Of a stretch of DNA of 49,817 nucleotides, positions 16,895 through 25,986 are shown in pieces (position 1 is the first letter of the stretch; the number at the start of each line of letters is the position of its first letter). The stretch covers positions 7,937 to 57,753 of the forward strand of contig JAGQNA010000005.1 of assembly GCA_020428315.1 (NCBI GenBank), written 5' to 3'. Position numbers and translations under genes: made by a program. The notes beneath the pieces are model-generated. The model did no database searches. It was not told where the DNA came from and was given only the letters and a program-made list of their open reading frames with translations. The DNA comes from Candidatus Saccharimonadota bacterium. Lineage in GTDB: Bacteria > Patescibacteriota > Saccharimonadia > Saccharimonadales > Saccharimonadaceae.

Positions 16895-17924
16895 CGGTAG
16901 TATTATACCATTCTTGACTACTATCAACTAGATGCTTCCGAGCACGTGGTGTGACTAATCTTCCTCGGGGAGTTCGCTCAATAAAACCAATTTGTAATAA
17001 ATATGGCTCATAAAAATCTTCTATAGTACTGGCCTCATCTCCAGTCAATGCAGACAGGGTGTTCAGCCCCACTGGTCGACTATCGTACATCTCGATCATC
17101 CGCTGCAATAGGTTTCTGTCTGCAGCGTCCAACCCAAGCCGATCGATCTCAAGCATAATTAGCGCCCCCTCGGTCATCGATGTATCGATTATACCGTCAC
17201 CATTAACGTCTGCGTAGTCGCGGACACGTTTCAAAAGCCGATTAGCTATACGGGGTGTCAATCGGGCCCGAGTGCTAAGCATTTCTGCAGCTTCAATCTG
17301 TATATTTGCACCTAATATATTTCCTGAACGCTCGATAATCTTCTGTATTTCTCCTGTTGTATAGAATTCAAGACGATGGATGTGCCCAAATCGGTCACGC
17401 AATGGTGCAGCTAATGCGCCAGTTCGAGTAGTTGCCCCAATTACTGTAAACTTTGGCAGATCCAGCCTAACGCTTCGTGCTGCCGGACCCTTTCCAATTA
17501 CTATATCCAGCTTATAGTCTTCCATGGCGCTGTATAAAATCTCCTCAACTGCGCGATTAAGCCGATGTATTTCATCAATAAATAGTATATCTCCGTCTTG
17601 TAGGTTTGTGAGTATACTAGCTAAATCTCCAGATCTTTCGATTGCTGGGCCTGCCGTAACCCTAAGACCAGCTCCCATCTCATTAGCAATTACTGTAGCC
17701 ATGGTAGTTTTGCCGAGACCAGGCGGGCCGTACAATAAGACATGATCCATCGTGTCTCCTCGCTTCTTCGCTGCCTCAATAGCTAATTTGAGATTCTTCT
17801 TTAACCTTTCCTGCCCAATATATTCTAAAAAACTTTGTGGACGTAAAGTTATTTCAATCTGATTCTCATCATTATTGTCATCGTTAGATGGTAATGTAGA
17901 GTTCACAATTCGTTCAATCGCCAT
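16875..17924 (-). CDS. ruvB: RuvB, Holliday junction branch-migration ATPase
   Basis: 349 residues, full length. Walker A GPPGLGKT at 66-73, Walker [10 protein letters not shown], the sensor [18 protein letters not shown] and the C-terminal winged helix [16 protein letters not shown] are intact. RuvB hexamers drive branch migration with RuvA. It follows ruvA by 26 bases in the same direction. Its final codons also hold the promoter of the PH-domain gene. Confidence 0.97.
   Translation of the reverse strand: MAIERIVNSTLPSNDDNNDENQIEITLRPQSFLEYIGQERLKKNLKLAIEAAKKRGDTMDHVLLYGPPGLGKTTMATVIANEMGAGLRVTAGPAIERSGDLASILTNLQDGDILFIDEIHRLNRAVEEILYSAMEDYKLDIVIGKGPAARSVRLDLPKFTVIGATTRTGALAAPLRDRFGHIHRLEFYTTGEIQKIIERSGNILGANIQIEAAEMLSTRARLTPRIANRLLKRVRDYADVNGDGIIDTSMTEGALIMLEIDRLGLDAADRNLLQRMIEMYDSRPVGLNTLSALTGDEASTIEDFYEPYLLQIGFIERTPRGRLVTPRARKHLVDSSQEWYNTTDESTRL
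16902..16907 (-). promoter_or_regulatory. Extended -10 box inside ruvB for the PH gene
   Basis: Minus-strand TGG-TATAAT within the ruvB coding sequence, 7 bases upstream of the PH-gene ATG. In ruvB it encodes Trp-Tyr-Asn. Confidence 0.6.
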
Positions 17925-17950
17925 ATTCTAAAATCTCTTATAGTTCAATA

Positions 17951-18526
17951 TTATTGTTGCAAAGCCTTTTTAACGCGCTCGCTCGTACTAAGATCAGTTG
18001 ATACCCCCTCGAGCATGATACTTGCATCACCAAGACTGTAGCCCAGGGCCATTAAAGCTTCGTGCGCCTCATCACTACTCGATATAAGTTGTGAGTTACC
18101 TATGGCATCGTTATCCCGTCTCAAAGCGAGTCCGACTTTATCAGATAAGTCGACTACTACCCTCTCGGCTGTCTTCTTGCCCACACCGCTTGCTCTGGCT
18201 ATAAAATCTTTATCAGTATTCGCAATAGCATTACGTACCGCCTCACTATTGCCTAGGCTCAGTATCGAGATTGCTGCCTTCGGTCCAACGCCCTGTACCG
18301 TAATTAACAACTCAAATAATTTTTTACCAGCTAAAGAGGTAAAGCCAAATAATTCCTCTGACTGCTCACGAATATGATGATAAGTGTAAAGTTTAATTCT
18401 ATCTCCGAGTATTAAACTCTCGTACTCACCCTGTGGAACTTGAATCTCGTAACCTATGTTATTGACGTCTATTATTAGACTACCGAGTATCTTCTCGACT
18501 ACTTCGCCGTTTATATGTGCAATCAT
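17951..18526 (-). CDS. ruvA: RuvA, Holliday junction-binding protein
   Basis: 191 residues. N-terminal OB fold (MIAHINGEVVEKI to FGFTS), central helix-hairpin-helix pair (ELLITVQGVGPKAAISIL and ASGVGKKTAERVV), and a C-terminal domain III for RuvB binding (ALMALGYSLGDASI). The start is set by TGG-TATACT 6 bases upstream, a leaderless start. It is encoded with ruvB. Confidence 0.96.
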   Translation of the reverse strand: MIAHINGEVVEKILGSLIIDVNNIGYEIQVPQGEYESLILGDRIKLYTYHHIREQSEELFGFTSLAGKKLFELLITVQGVGPKAAISILSLGNSEAVRNAIANTDKDFIARASGVGKKTAERVVVDLSDKVGLALRRDNDAIGNSQLISSSDEAHEALMALGYSLGDASIMLEGVSTDLSTSERVKKALQQ

Positions 18527-18532
18527 ATACTA

Positions 18533-18538
18533 AGTATA
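18533..18538 (-). promoter_or_regulatory. Extended -10 box for ruvA-ruvB
   Basis: Minus-strand TGG-TATACT, 6 bases before the ruvA ATG and directly after the stop codon of the PBP gene. Confidence 0.6.
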
Positions 18539-18542
18539 CCAC

Positions 18543-20870
18543 TCAGGGTGTAACTGGGACACTTGGCGTAGAGCATCCGTCAGTATCTACAACCTCGCCT
18601 TGATTAGTGTCAGGACATTTATCGGTTGAATCAACCACCCCATCCCCATCTGTATCTATCTCTGAAGGGTCCGTATCAGGCTTGCAGCTAGGATCATTTT
18701 TTGCCAAATGTTCTTTTCCTGTAATTGTACAGAATTCTTCTTTGCAGTTAGGATCGTTTGCGGCCAGTTTTTCTTTTCCAGCAACATTACACGGTAGTTT
18801 TGTATCGGTAGGTTTTTCGTTCTTGTTAATGTCTGGTTTTTTACTTTCTTTTTTATCGACACAGCCGGTTTTATTCGGAACATGAGACACCAGGAACACG
18901 TCAGATAACCTACCAATATCTGAACATACAGTTGCTTTTACTACGCCAGAGGGTTGAACAAATTTTGGATTACTTTTTCCAATAAGCTTACTCATTATTT
19001 CCTGCCATATAGGTCCAGCCATACTCGAGCCACCATTCTGCATAGGTGTATTATCATTATTACCAACCCAGACAGCAGTTGCAATATCCGGAGTATACCC
19101 AATTGTCCATGCGTCTCTTGCGTTCTCCGTCGTACCGGTTTTAACTGCTACAGTCTTGATTTGATAGTCTGTTCCAGTCACATTTAGACTATTGCCAAAG
19201 ACTCTTGCCCTGGCGGAATTGTCTGACAAAATATTCGATATCAAATATGCACCTTGCTCCGAAATACTCCTATGACTCTCTGGTGATGCAGAGAATATCA
19301 CACTATTGTATTTATCCTCAATATTTTCAATTGTTGACGTATCGTACTGTCGACCACCGTTTGCAAATGCCGCATAAGCATTAGCCATGTCTACTTGGGA
19401 TATCTCTGCAGTTCCTAATGCCAAAGCTAGGCCATAATCTGTCGTTTTGTTTAATGATTTGAGGCCTAGTTTATTGGCACCAGATATCGATTTCTGGATA
19501 CCATACTTCTGCATAACCATGACACTTGGTATATTTAATGACCAATTCAGTGCTTGTCGTACCGATACTTTGCCATAGTTCTGTAAGCTAGCGTTCTTTG
19601 GCATATATCCCCCGCCAAAATCAGTTGGCTTATCAATAAAAACGGTTGTTGGCGTTATTATTCCATCTGCGAGGGCTTGCGAATAATAAACTGGCTTAAA
19701 GCTACTTCCAGGCTGACGTGGTGTAGTCGTCATGTTCACTCTACCGAACTTCTTATTATTGTAATTAACGCTACCAACCATAGCTCTAATTGTGCCGTTT
19801 TTTGGATCGATTACGGTAACGCTAGCATTACTACCACCATTCGCTTTGATAAAATCTATATGATTTTGAACTGCATCATGAGCAATTTTCTGTGTGCGTA
19901 GATCTAATGTAGTTTTTACCTGATACCCGGAACGGTTGACTTTCTCCTCACCATACTTTGCATATAGCTCCTCGAGTACTTTTTCAGTGAAATGGGGTGC
20001 CTCGTTTACTATATCGGTTGGCTTTGCATACTTCAGTTTTGTATCGATTGCCTTATCGTGCTGCTCCTTTGTTATGAACTTCTCTTCTTTCATTCGTCCC
20101 AGTACGTAGGTTTGTCTCTCTTTAGCGTATTTAATATTACCTGATATAGGAGAGTAGGCGCTGGGCGCTGGTAATAATCCAATCAACATTGCACTTTCAG
20201 CCAAGTTAAGCTCAGACGGTTTCTTGCCAAAATAGGTCTTTGCTGCCGCTTCAATACCAAAAGCATTTTCACCAAAATACACTGAGTTAAGATACATACT
20301 AAGTATTTCATCTTTGCTGTAGCGCTGCTCTATAACCATTGCTATTGTTAGCTCTTGGTATTTTCTAAGGAAAGTTCGATTTTTAGTTAATAATGTATTT
20401 TTTGCAAGTTGCTGAGTGATAGTACTTCCACCACCCTTGATCCCCCTTGCTAGTATATTCGAGTACATTGCTCTCATGATTCCGAACGGTGAAAATCCAC
20501 TATGTTTATAAAAATCTTTATCTTCAGATGCTATCAGCGCATGTTTAATATAAACCGACATCTTATCAAGTGGAAGTAGCTCACGATGTGCCGAATTACC
20601 GGTACTGAAGAATTTTTTGCCATTTTTATCATATAATGCTACACCTGTATTGTTACTGTTAAGAAGCCGTTCGACATTGCCAATATCGTTATAGAAATAA
20701 ATATAGGTTGCAACTGGTACGATAACCAGAAATAGAATAATCGGTGCCAGTACATAAACTAGTTTCTTCCAAAGTGGCTTAGATCTCCACCACTTCTTAA
20801 ACCTTTTAAAGTTATATTTAGCACCGCTCACAAGACCGCGTTTTTTTGTATACTTACCTTTTCGATACAT
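18543..20870 (-). CDS. Class A penicillin-binding protein (PBP1A type)
   Basis: 775 residues. Basic cytoplasmic tail, a membrane helix at about 37-60, then a GT51 glycosyltransferase with catalytic Glu116 in IASEDKDFY and GGSTITQQLAKN. The transpeptidase has SSFK at 389-392, the SLN triad motif in NWSLN, and KTG at 577-579. It polymerises and crosslinks peptidoglycan outside the membrane. The C-terminal tail of about 110 residues is unusual: two Cys-containing repeats (AGKEKLAANDPNCK, TGKEHLAKNDPSCK) and a thrombospondin type 3-like calcium loop DTDGDGVVDSTDKCPDTN. Promoter TATAAT lies 8 bases upstream of the ATG. Confidence 0.95.
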   Translation of the reverse strand: MYRKGKYTKKRGLVSGAKYNFKRFKKWWRSKPLWKKLVYVLAPIILFLVIVPVATYIYFYNDIGNVERLLNSNNTGVALYDKNGKKFFSTGNSAHRELLPLDKMSVYIKHALIASEDKDFYKHSGFSPFGIMRAMYSNILARGIKGGGSTITQQLAKNTLLTKNRTFLRKYQELTIAMVIEQRYSKDEILSMYLNSVYFGENAFGIEAAAKTYFGKKPSELNLAESAMLIGLLPAPSAYSPISGNIKYAKERQTYVLGRMKEEKFITKEQHDKAIDTKLKYAKPTDIVNEAPHFTEKVLEELYAKYGEEKVNRSGYQVKTTLDLRTQKIAHDAVQNHIDFIKANGGSNASVTVIDPKNGTIRAMVGSVNYNNKKFGRVNMTTTPRQPGSSFKPVYYSQALADGIITPTTVFIDKPTDFGGGYMPKNASLQNYGKVSVRQALNWSLNIPSVMVMQKYGIQKSISGANKLGLKSLNKTTDYGLALALGTAEISQVDMANAYAAFANGGRQYDTSTIENIEDKYNSVIFSASPESHRSISEQGAYLISNILSDNSARARVFGNSLNVTGTDYQIKTVAVKTGTTENARDAWTIGYTPDIATAVWVGNNDNTPMQNGGSSMAGPIWQEIMSKLIGKSNPKFVQPSGVVKATVCSDIGRLSDVFLVSHVPNKTGCVDKKESKKPDINKNEKPTDTKLPCNVAGKEKLAANDPNCKEEFCTITGKEHLAKNDPSCKPDTDPSEIDTDGDGVVDSTDKCPDTNQGEVVDTDGCSTPSVPVTP

Positions 20871-20878
20871 ATCTTACA

Positions 20879-20884
20879 ATTATA
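20879..20884 (-). promoter_or_regulatory. -10 box (TATAAT) for the PBP gene
   Basis: TATAAT on the minus strand ends 8 bases before the ATG at 20870. Confidence 0.55.
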
Positions 20885-20910
20885 CGTTAATTGGCTAGAA
20901 AAGGTAATCG

Positions 20911-21381
20911 TTAGCTCATCCAGCTATACGTCATTGCCGCAGCTAATGCATCAGCGCAATCATCTGGCTTAGGCGGTTCGCTTAACCCAAGCTGCACTCT
21001 AACCATCTCCTGCATTTGTTTTTTACTCGCCCTGCCATAACCTGTCAGAGTTTGCTTGATCTGTAGTGGGGTATATTCGGCTATCTCTAGCTTCGCTTGC
21101 TGCCCCACTAGCATAGCTACACCTCTTGCATGACTAACGCTGATCGCAGTAGTAATATTTTGTGCAAAAAATAATTTTTCTATACTCATAACTACAGGGT
21201 TAGTTTCTTTAACTATTTGACTAAGGCCATCATATATCTCTTCTAGTCTGTCTGGCAATGGGGTATGCGCTGGTGTCCTTATTACACCCGCTGTAATAAG
21301 TTTCATCGCGTTTCTACCAGCTACATCTATAACTCCGAAGCCCAGGATACCAGTACCGGGGTCGATACCGATGACTCTCAT
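20911..21381 (-). CDS. ruvC: RuvC, Holliday junction resolvase
   Basis: 156 residues. The four acidic catalytic residues can be placed: Asp7 in IGIDPGTG, Glu68 in SIEKLFFAQN, and Asp141 and Asp144 in DDCADALA. QTLTGYGRASKKQMQ is the usual DNA-binding loop. RuvC cuts Holliday junctions made mobile by RuvAB. Its start overlaps the upstream lamin-tail gene by 4 bases, so it has no promoter of its own. ruvC is split from ruvAB by the PBP gene. Confidence 0.96.
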   Translation of the reverse strand: MRVIGIDPGTGILGFGVIDVAGRNAMKLITAGVIRTPAHTPLPDRLEEIYDGLSQIVKETNPVVMSIEKLFFAQNITTAISVSHARGVAMLVGQQAKLEIAEYTPLQIKQTLTGYGRASKKQMQEMVRVQLGLSEPPKPDDCADALAAAMTYSWMS

Positions 21382-23054
21382 TGGCCCAGACCTTTACCAC
21401 CGAGGAGAGAGGACACTCTCTTAATAGCACTACTCACTTCTCGTCTCCACTCCCAACCCGCATAGCCAACTGCTAGCCCGCCGACCCCACCTAGTGCCCA
21501 CCAGCCGACAAAACCTTTGCCAGTTTCTATAACCGGCTCTACCCCAAAGGGAGCCTTTGCTGCAGCACTAGCAGATTTTATACGGCAACGATTAGTTATA
21601 GGGTTACGTTCTTGATTTTGCTTGCACGGTATCAGTGTAGTCGATGCACTACTTATCATTCTACATCTGTTCGTCAGTGGATTTCGGTATTGATTTTGGT
21701 CGCACGGTTTTAAGATTGACGCAACACTTGATATTGTCCTACATCGGTTAGTATCAGGGTTTCTGTATTGGTTATCGGCACAGGGTATTAAGCTTGATGA
21801 ATCTACTTCTATCAACTTACACCGATTAGTTTCAGGATTACGATATTGATTAGCATCGCAAGCCACCAGATTACTATTTGAAGCTACCGCTTGAGCTACA
21901 CACCGACCCGTACTGGGGTTACGTTCTTGTCCATCTGGGCATGGTAGATACTCCTGAATAACATTGGTCTCGCCAGGCGTAGCTTTGTATGTCTCTTGCC
22001 ACATTCCATCTAACAATGCATAACTTTTGTCATCTGGTAAGTTCGCTGGGTACTCTATGCTGTCGATTTCTAAATTCTCCGATAGTAAAAACACTCTGCT
22101 AGCTGAGCTATTCGTCAATGAAAAGCTTAATTCTTTATTAAATATACTTAAGAAGCCATTGGGCTTGATTTCAAGACTATCTAATGAAATCGGCGTTTTA
22201 TTATCAATCTGTAGTCTGCATCCATCTAGTCTAACAGCTAAGTCTGACTGATTAATAAATTCAATAAATTCTTTACCTTCATCAGAACCCGTAGCGTTTG
22301 GTAGTATTTCTGAAATTTTGACTTTGTTCATTAGTTGATCGCAAACTGGTTGCGGAGCAATACACTCACCGCTTGCATTGTCTAGACCCATTCCTGGCGG
22401 CACTTCAGACTGCACTCCATCAATATTGAGACATAAATCAGCTTGTTGGACAGCTGGAGTAATATTGGGTGTTGGCATCTCTAGAATGTCGGAAAAATCA
22501 TTCTTATTGTTATCTGAATCGATTGGATATCCATCGAGACTAAACTTCCGCTTGATACTTTGAGACTGGGGAATTAATGAAACTGATTGTGTTTCAAAAC
22601 AGGTCGCACTAGCTCCCCAACCCACATTGTCATGTAACCTATCTTGTGTCATGCCATCACCTGCTGGCTGGACAAGTCTGATACTACCTGATTTACTGTC
22701 ATTCATAATAAGATTATTAATCATAATCGTCCCTCTGGGTTCAATAACTGTACCAGCTGCAAACTCAACTGTCTTTACGTCGCTGGATAAGTTTGATACC
22801 CATGGGAATAACGAGCAATCACTAATTACGACATCAGCTTTTAAGTATTCCACTACCCAGCCTCCTACGTCCACTGGCTGATTAGATACATTGTAAAATT
22901 CTACAAACTCTTTCGGCTCTAGACCACCGCCTACTTTAACTTCACTAATTACAATTTTAGGGTTAGATACTGTGCTGCCATCAATCGCTTTGACTGGAGC
23001 AGAAGTGATCACTATCCCAAGTATAAATGCAAAACATGCTAATGTTTTTCTCAT
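21378..23054 (-). CDS. Surface protein with lamin-tail domains and Cys repeats
   Basis: 558 residues. Signal peptide at about 1-24 (MRKTLACFAFILGIV, ending SAPVKA). Two lamin-tail (LTD) domains follow: near 30-160 (KIVISEVKVGGGLEPKEFVEFYN) and 240-350 (KVKISEILPNATGSDEGKEFIEF). Next come five repeats of about 25 residues with the core C-x-x-[NG]-Q-x-R-N-P-x-T-x-R-C, and last a membrane helix near 518-535 with a basic tail, giving a cell-wall-facing protein held at the membrane. The function is unknown; LTD domains are found in secreted nucleases and adhesion-type proteins. It overlaps ruvC by 4 bases. Confidence 0.8.
   Translation of the reverse strand: MRKTLACFAFILGIVITSAPVKAIDGSTVSNPKIVISEVKVGGGLEPKEFVEFYNVSNQPVDVGGWVVEYLKADVVISDCSLFPWVSNLSSDVKTVEFAAGTVIEPRGTIMINNLIMNDSKSGSIRLVQPAGDGMTQDRLHDNVGWGASATCFETQSVSLIPQSQSIKRKFSLDGYPIDSDNNKNDFSDILEMPTPNITPAVQQADLCLNIDGVQSEVPPGMGLDNASGECIAPQPVCDQLMNKVKISEILPNATGSDEGKEFIEFINQSDLAVRLDGCRLQIDNKTPISLDSLEIKPNGFLSIFNKELSFSLTNSSASRVFLLSENLEIDSIEYPANLPDDKSYALLDGMWQETYKATPGETNVIQEYLPCPDGQERNPSTGRCVAQAVASNSNLVACDANQYRNPETNRCKLIEVDSSSLIPCADNQYRNPDTNRCRTISSVASILKPCDQNQYRNPLTNRCRMISSASTTLIPCKQNQERNPITNRCRIKSASAAAKAPFGVEPVIETGKGFVGWWALGGVGGLAVGYAGWEWRREVSSAIKRVSSLLGGKGLGQ
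21585..21950 (-). repeat. Five tandem Cys-rich coding repeats
   Basis: Within the lamin-tail gene, five copies of a module of about 75 bases encode C-x-x-[NG]-Q-[YE]-R-N-P-x-T-[NG]-R-C. Inner copies are closest to each other (DNQYRNPDTNRC, DQNQYRNPLTNRC), suggesting growth by duplication. Confidence 0.8.
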
Positions 23055-23061
23055 TATTGCA

Positions 23062-23067
23062 ATAATA
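23062..23067 (-). promoter_or_regulatory. -10 box (TATTAT) for the lamin-tail gene and ruvC
   Basis: TATTAT ends 7 bases before the ATG at 23054; it should drive both genes. Confidence 0.5.
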
Positions 23068-23104
23068 CTACATTCTATAAGTTTTGGGTATATCAGCTAG
23101 ACGA

Positions 23105-23812
23105 TTAAAGTTCGGCATTCGTATGAATATTAACTACGTCAGATAAATCATCTAACACATCGAGCAATTTCATACATTTACTAACTATTTCGTCGTCGCT
23201 AATTTGAACTAAGGTATTGGGAACATATGCTAACTCGGCATCTTTTATACCTAGACCGCTGGCTTTTAGATTGTCACGAACTTTCATTAGATCTTTAGCA
23301 TCGGTGTATACAATTGTCTCTCCGTCGTCTTCCTTGGCGTCTTCGGCGCCTGATTCTAAGATTGCTAATAAGGTCACTTCGTCCGCACCATCAACTACAA
23401 TTACTCCTTTTCGACTAAACTGGAACGCTACGCTGCCAGCATCTGCAAGTCTTCCGCCATTCTTTATCAAAGCAGTTTTAATTTCCGGTAATGTTCGATT
23501 CTTATTATCAGTCGCAACTTCGATCATCAGTCCAATACCGCCAGGGCCCATACCTTCATAGGTTACCTCTTCAAGTGTCTTTGCATTTTTATCAGCAACC
23601 CTTGCGATACTACGTTCGATATTAGCATTCGGCATATTGGCAGATTTTGCCTTATCGATAGCCAAAGCTAGTGCTGGATTCATATCTGGATCGGCGCCAG
23701 CACGAGCCGCTAGTGCGATCTGATTACCAAGTTTTGTAAAAATAGCACCTCGCTTAGCATCGTTTGCACCCTTGTCACGTTTAATTTTACTCCATTTACT
23801 ATGTCCTGCCAT
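23105..23812 (-). CDS. yebC: YebC/TACO1-family protein
   Basis: 235 residues. Classic start MAGHSKWSKIKRDKGANDAKRG, followed by PDMNPALALAIDKAKSANMPNANIERSI and YEGMGPGGIGLMIEVATDN. The family acts in translation of difficult peptides (polyproline) or as a transcription regulator. It lies next to ruvC as in many bacteria, here with the lamin-tail gene between. A TGA-TATAAT box lies 7 bases upstream of the ATG. Confidence 0.95.
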   Translation of the reverse strand: MAGHSKWSKIKRDKGANDAKRGAIFTKLGNQIALAARAGADPDMNPALALAIDKAKSANMPNANIERSIARVADKNAKTLEEVTYEGMGPGGIGLMIEVATDNKNRTLPEIKTALIKNGGRLADAGSVAFQFSRKGVIVVDGADEVTLLAILESGAEDAKEDDGETIVYTDAKDLMKVRDNLKASGLGIKDAELAYVPNTLVQISDDEIVSKCMKLLDVLDDLSDVVNIHTNAEL

Positions 23813-23819
23813 GGATAAT

Positions 23820-23825
23820 ATTATA
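23820..23825 (-). promoter_or_regulatory. Extended -10 box for yebC
   Basis: Minus-strand TGA-TATAAT, 7 bases before the yebC ATG; starts just before the end of comEC. Confidence 0.65.
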
Positions 23826-23830
23826 TCAGA

Positions 23831-25285
23831 TTAATCTATAAGGTTACTGTCCCTTAGATTGTACTTAGTGACATACGACATGTACAAACAAGCGAAAATG
23901 ATAGTCAAATAAGTTGCACCTACTGCCCAAATTGAAATCTTAGTCTCAGTGATTGACCAATCGAAATGAGCCAAAGTACTAGCAACAAATGTCATATACT
24001 GAAGCAGCCATTGGGCTGGGACAGCCACTAGCCAAGCAATTGCTGGTACTGCTAGCGATAAAATACCGCTTAAAAACACTAATAGCATAGCTAGTGGAAG
24101 TAGAGGTAAAATAAGTATATTTGCAATTATTGCCACGTTTGAAAAATAGCCAAAAGTATAGACTATAATTGGTAAAGTAACGATAAACGCTGAGATTGTT
24201 TCTCCAATAATCTGTCGCATCAGACCGGGTTTCTTATCTCCAAAAAAGTATCGTTGGAGTAAAGGCGAAAGTATCATTACCCCAGCAAAGGCTGCAAAAC
24301 TTAATTGCCAGCCCAAATCACCCCAGGCATAGTTTGGATTTATCATAAGGGAGACCGCAGCTACGAAAATTAAAAGTACGAATGGGTGAAATTTTCGCCC
24401 GTAGTACCAAGCTAGTAAACTCAGTCCTGCCACTAGTCCGGCTCGATTCATACTTGGACTCATGCCAGTAACTGCAATAAAACACAATATTAGTGAGGAT
24501 GACACTAGTGTAGTTAGATATTTTGAAATTTTTACAAATAATCGCCTGGTAAGTCTGATTAGTATCGTTAAGTTATACCCGCTAGCTACTATTATGTGTG
24601 TTAGCCCAGCGAGCCTGAGCGACTCCTCTAGCTCTGAAGGTAAATCTCCCTTCTGCCCAACTAAAAAACCAATCCCTAGTGAGGCTTCAGGTTCAGTAAT
24701 TACTCTTCTCACGGCATCAGCAAACCAATCACGGACTTCTAAGGCTAGATCCCCCGGCATTGGGCGCTTAACTTTAATAATTTTACCGTTGTACACTGAC
24801 GCTTTAAAGCTTCCAAAACCCTGATTGAATAGACCAGAAACTACTATTATATCCCCCCGCCTTAAGTCTTTTACTGGGTCAATAGTTAGCCATAATTGGC
24901 CGGGTAGTCGTCGGCCAGTTACAGAAATATCATCTAGATGAACTGTTGACTTACCTTGTTTATTTTTTTCTAGATCATCAGAAATTCTCCCTTTAAATTC
25001 AATATTATGCCCATATAATTGCGAGTAATCCTGGAGTTGATGCTGCGTAACCGAACCACGCCATAAACCAATAATTACTCCGGCCAATACTGCCAACAAA
25101 ACCATCCAGAACTGCTGCTTCCAAACAGTCAATAAAAATAAAGCTAGGCCGACTATCAGCCATACAAATGAGTCAAAACCACTTTGATAACTATACTGTG
25201 ACAAAAAAATGCCCGCTACTACCCCTGCGGACAACCAGGCGATAAACCATGAATAGTGAAGCTTAGTAGCTACAAAACGATGCAT
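23831..25285 (-). CDS. comEC: ComEC-type DNA uptake channel, no nuclease domain
   Basis: 484 residues. N-terminal membrane helices and a DUF4131 OB-like domain (about 60-165), then the Competence domain with LGIGFLVGQKGDLP and GLTHIIVASGYNLTIL, and several C-terminal helices. ComEC carries single-stranded DNA across the membrane in natural transformation. Full ComEC proteins of about 750 residues end in a metallo-beta-lactamase domain with H-x-H-x-D-H; none is present. With the type IV pilus genes it fits a DNA-uptake pathway. TATAAT lies 6 bases before the ATG. Confidence 0.9.
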   Translation of the reverse strand: MHRFVATKLHYSWFIAWLSAGVVAGIFLSQYSYQSGFDSFVWLIVGLALFLLTVWKQQFWMVLLAVLAGVIIGLWRGSVTQHQLQDYSQLYGHNIEFKGRISDDLEKNKQGKSTVHLDDISVTGRRLPGQLWLTIDPVKDLRRGDIIVVSGLFNQGFGSFKASVYNGKIIKVKRPMPGDLALEVRDWFADAVRRVITEPEASLGIGFLVGQKGDLPSELEESLRLAGLTHIIVASGYNLTILIRLTRRLFVKISKYLTTLVSSSLILCFIAVTGMSPSMNRAGLVAGLSLLAWYYGRKFHPFVLLIFVAAVSLMINPNYAWGDLGWQLSFAAFAGVMILSPLLQRYFFGDKKPGLMRQIIGETISAFIVTLPIIVYTFGYFSNVAIIANILILPLLPLAMLLVFLSGILSLAVPAIAWLVAVPAQWLLQYMTFVASTLAHFDWSITETKISIWAVGATYLTIIFACLYMSYVTKYNLRDSNLID

Positions 25286-25291
25286 AGGCTA

Positions 25292-25297
25292 ATTATA
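25292..25297 (-). promoter_or_regulatory. -10 box (TATAAT) for comEC
   Basis: TATAAT on the minus strand ends 6 bases before the ATG at 25285. Confidence 0.55.
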
Positions 25298-25380
25298 CCT
25301 AACGTATCCACTAATAAGTCAGCTCACCAACTTTACAGACTATCCTTGCAGCTGAATTAACACAGAGCCTTATATATTAT

Positions 25381-25728
25381 TTATCCTAGCTTGATGAAGA
25401 TTCTATATGAAAGCTTATGAATAAGAGTTACACATAAAACAACTAGTAATATTCCGAAGAAGCCTTTGATATTTATATAGTCACCAAATAAAAAGTCTAG
25501 CGTCCAAATGAAAATAAACTTAGACAAGAACATTACAAGCCATACGCAAAAGAACATGACTATACGATACAAACTTCCTGTACGATCTTTCAGCCAGGCT
25601 ATAACTAAACCTTTTGTTTGAAATGCCAAATAGGTAAGTATTTCTAAGACGATACTAGCAAAGAATACCGTTGAGAAGCTCATTACATAAACAATCTCAG
25701 TGTAGTCATTAAAAAAACCGAGTACCAT
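25381..25728 (-). CDS. Hypothetical small membrane protein
   Basis: 115 residues, three hydrophobic segments near 14-36, 54-78 and 88-108, aromatic-rich (many Phe and Trp). I do not recognise it. No clear -10 box or Shine-Dalgarno precedes the ATG, so the start is less certain than others. Confidence 0.5.
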   Translation of the reverse strand: MVLGFFNDYTEIVYVMSFSTVFFASIVLEILTYLAFQTKGLVIAWLKDRTGSLYRIVMFFCVWLVMFLSKFIFIWTLDFLFGDYINIKGFFGILLVVLCVTLIHKLSYRIFIKLG

Positions 25729-25821
25729 TTACATAAATAAGAGTACCTACAAATATCTCTTGAAACGCAAGTTGCTTTGAATTGAATTTTTTGGTCTTAT
25801 ATGACACGACCTAATGATAAC

Positions 25822-25841
25822 AAAAAAGAGCCTCAGCGGCT
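25822..25841 (-). terminator. Rho-independent terminator after tRNA-Lys
   Basis: On the minus strand AGCC and GGCT pair around GCTGA, followed by C and six T. It lies about 50 bases downstream of the tRNA 3' end. The stem is short, so a moderate call. Confidence 0.5.
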
Positions 25842-25891
25842 ATTTAATCATAGTATGTCTACTAGTGTTAGATGGAACGATTTTTTGAGCT

Positions 25892-25968
25892 TGGAGGGCC
25901 CAGTGAGGCTTGAACTCACGACACCCTGCTTAAAAGGCAGGTGCTCTAACCAGCTGAGCTATGGGCCC
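25892..25968 (-). tRNA. tRNA-Lys (anticodon UUU), CCA encoded
   Basis: All stems pair: acceptor GGGCCCA/TGGGCCC (7 bp), D stem GCTC/GAGC, anticodon stem CCTGC/GCAGG with loop CTTTTAA (anticodon TTT), T stem GTGAG/CTCAC with loop TTCAAGC. The 3' CCA is encoded. The discriminator base (73) reads U, where bacterial tRNA-Lys normally has A. Confidence 0.93.
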
Positions 25969-25986
25969 ATAGCATGCACTCTGCAA

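Noticed and set aside
16895-16927. Upstream ATG for the PH-domain protein
   Set aside because: It precedes the extended -10 box at 16902-16907, so it would not be on the predicted transcript.
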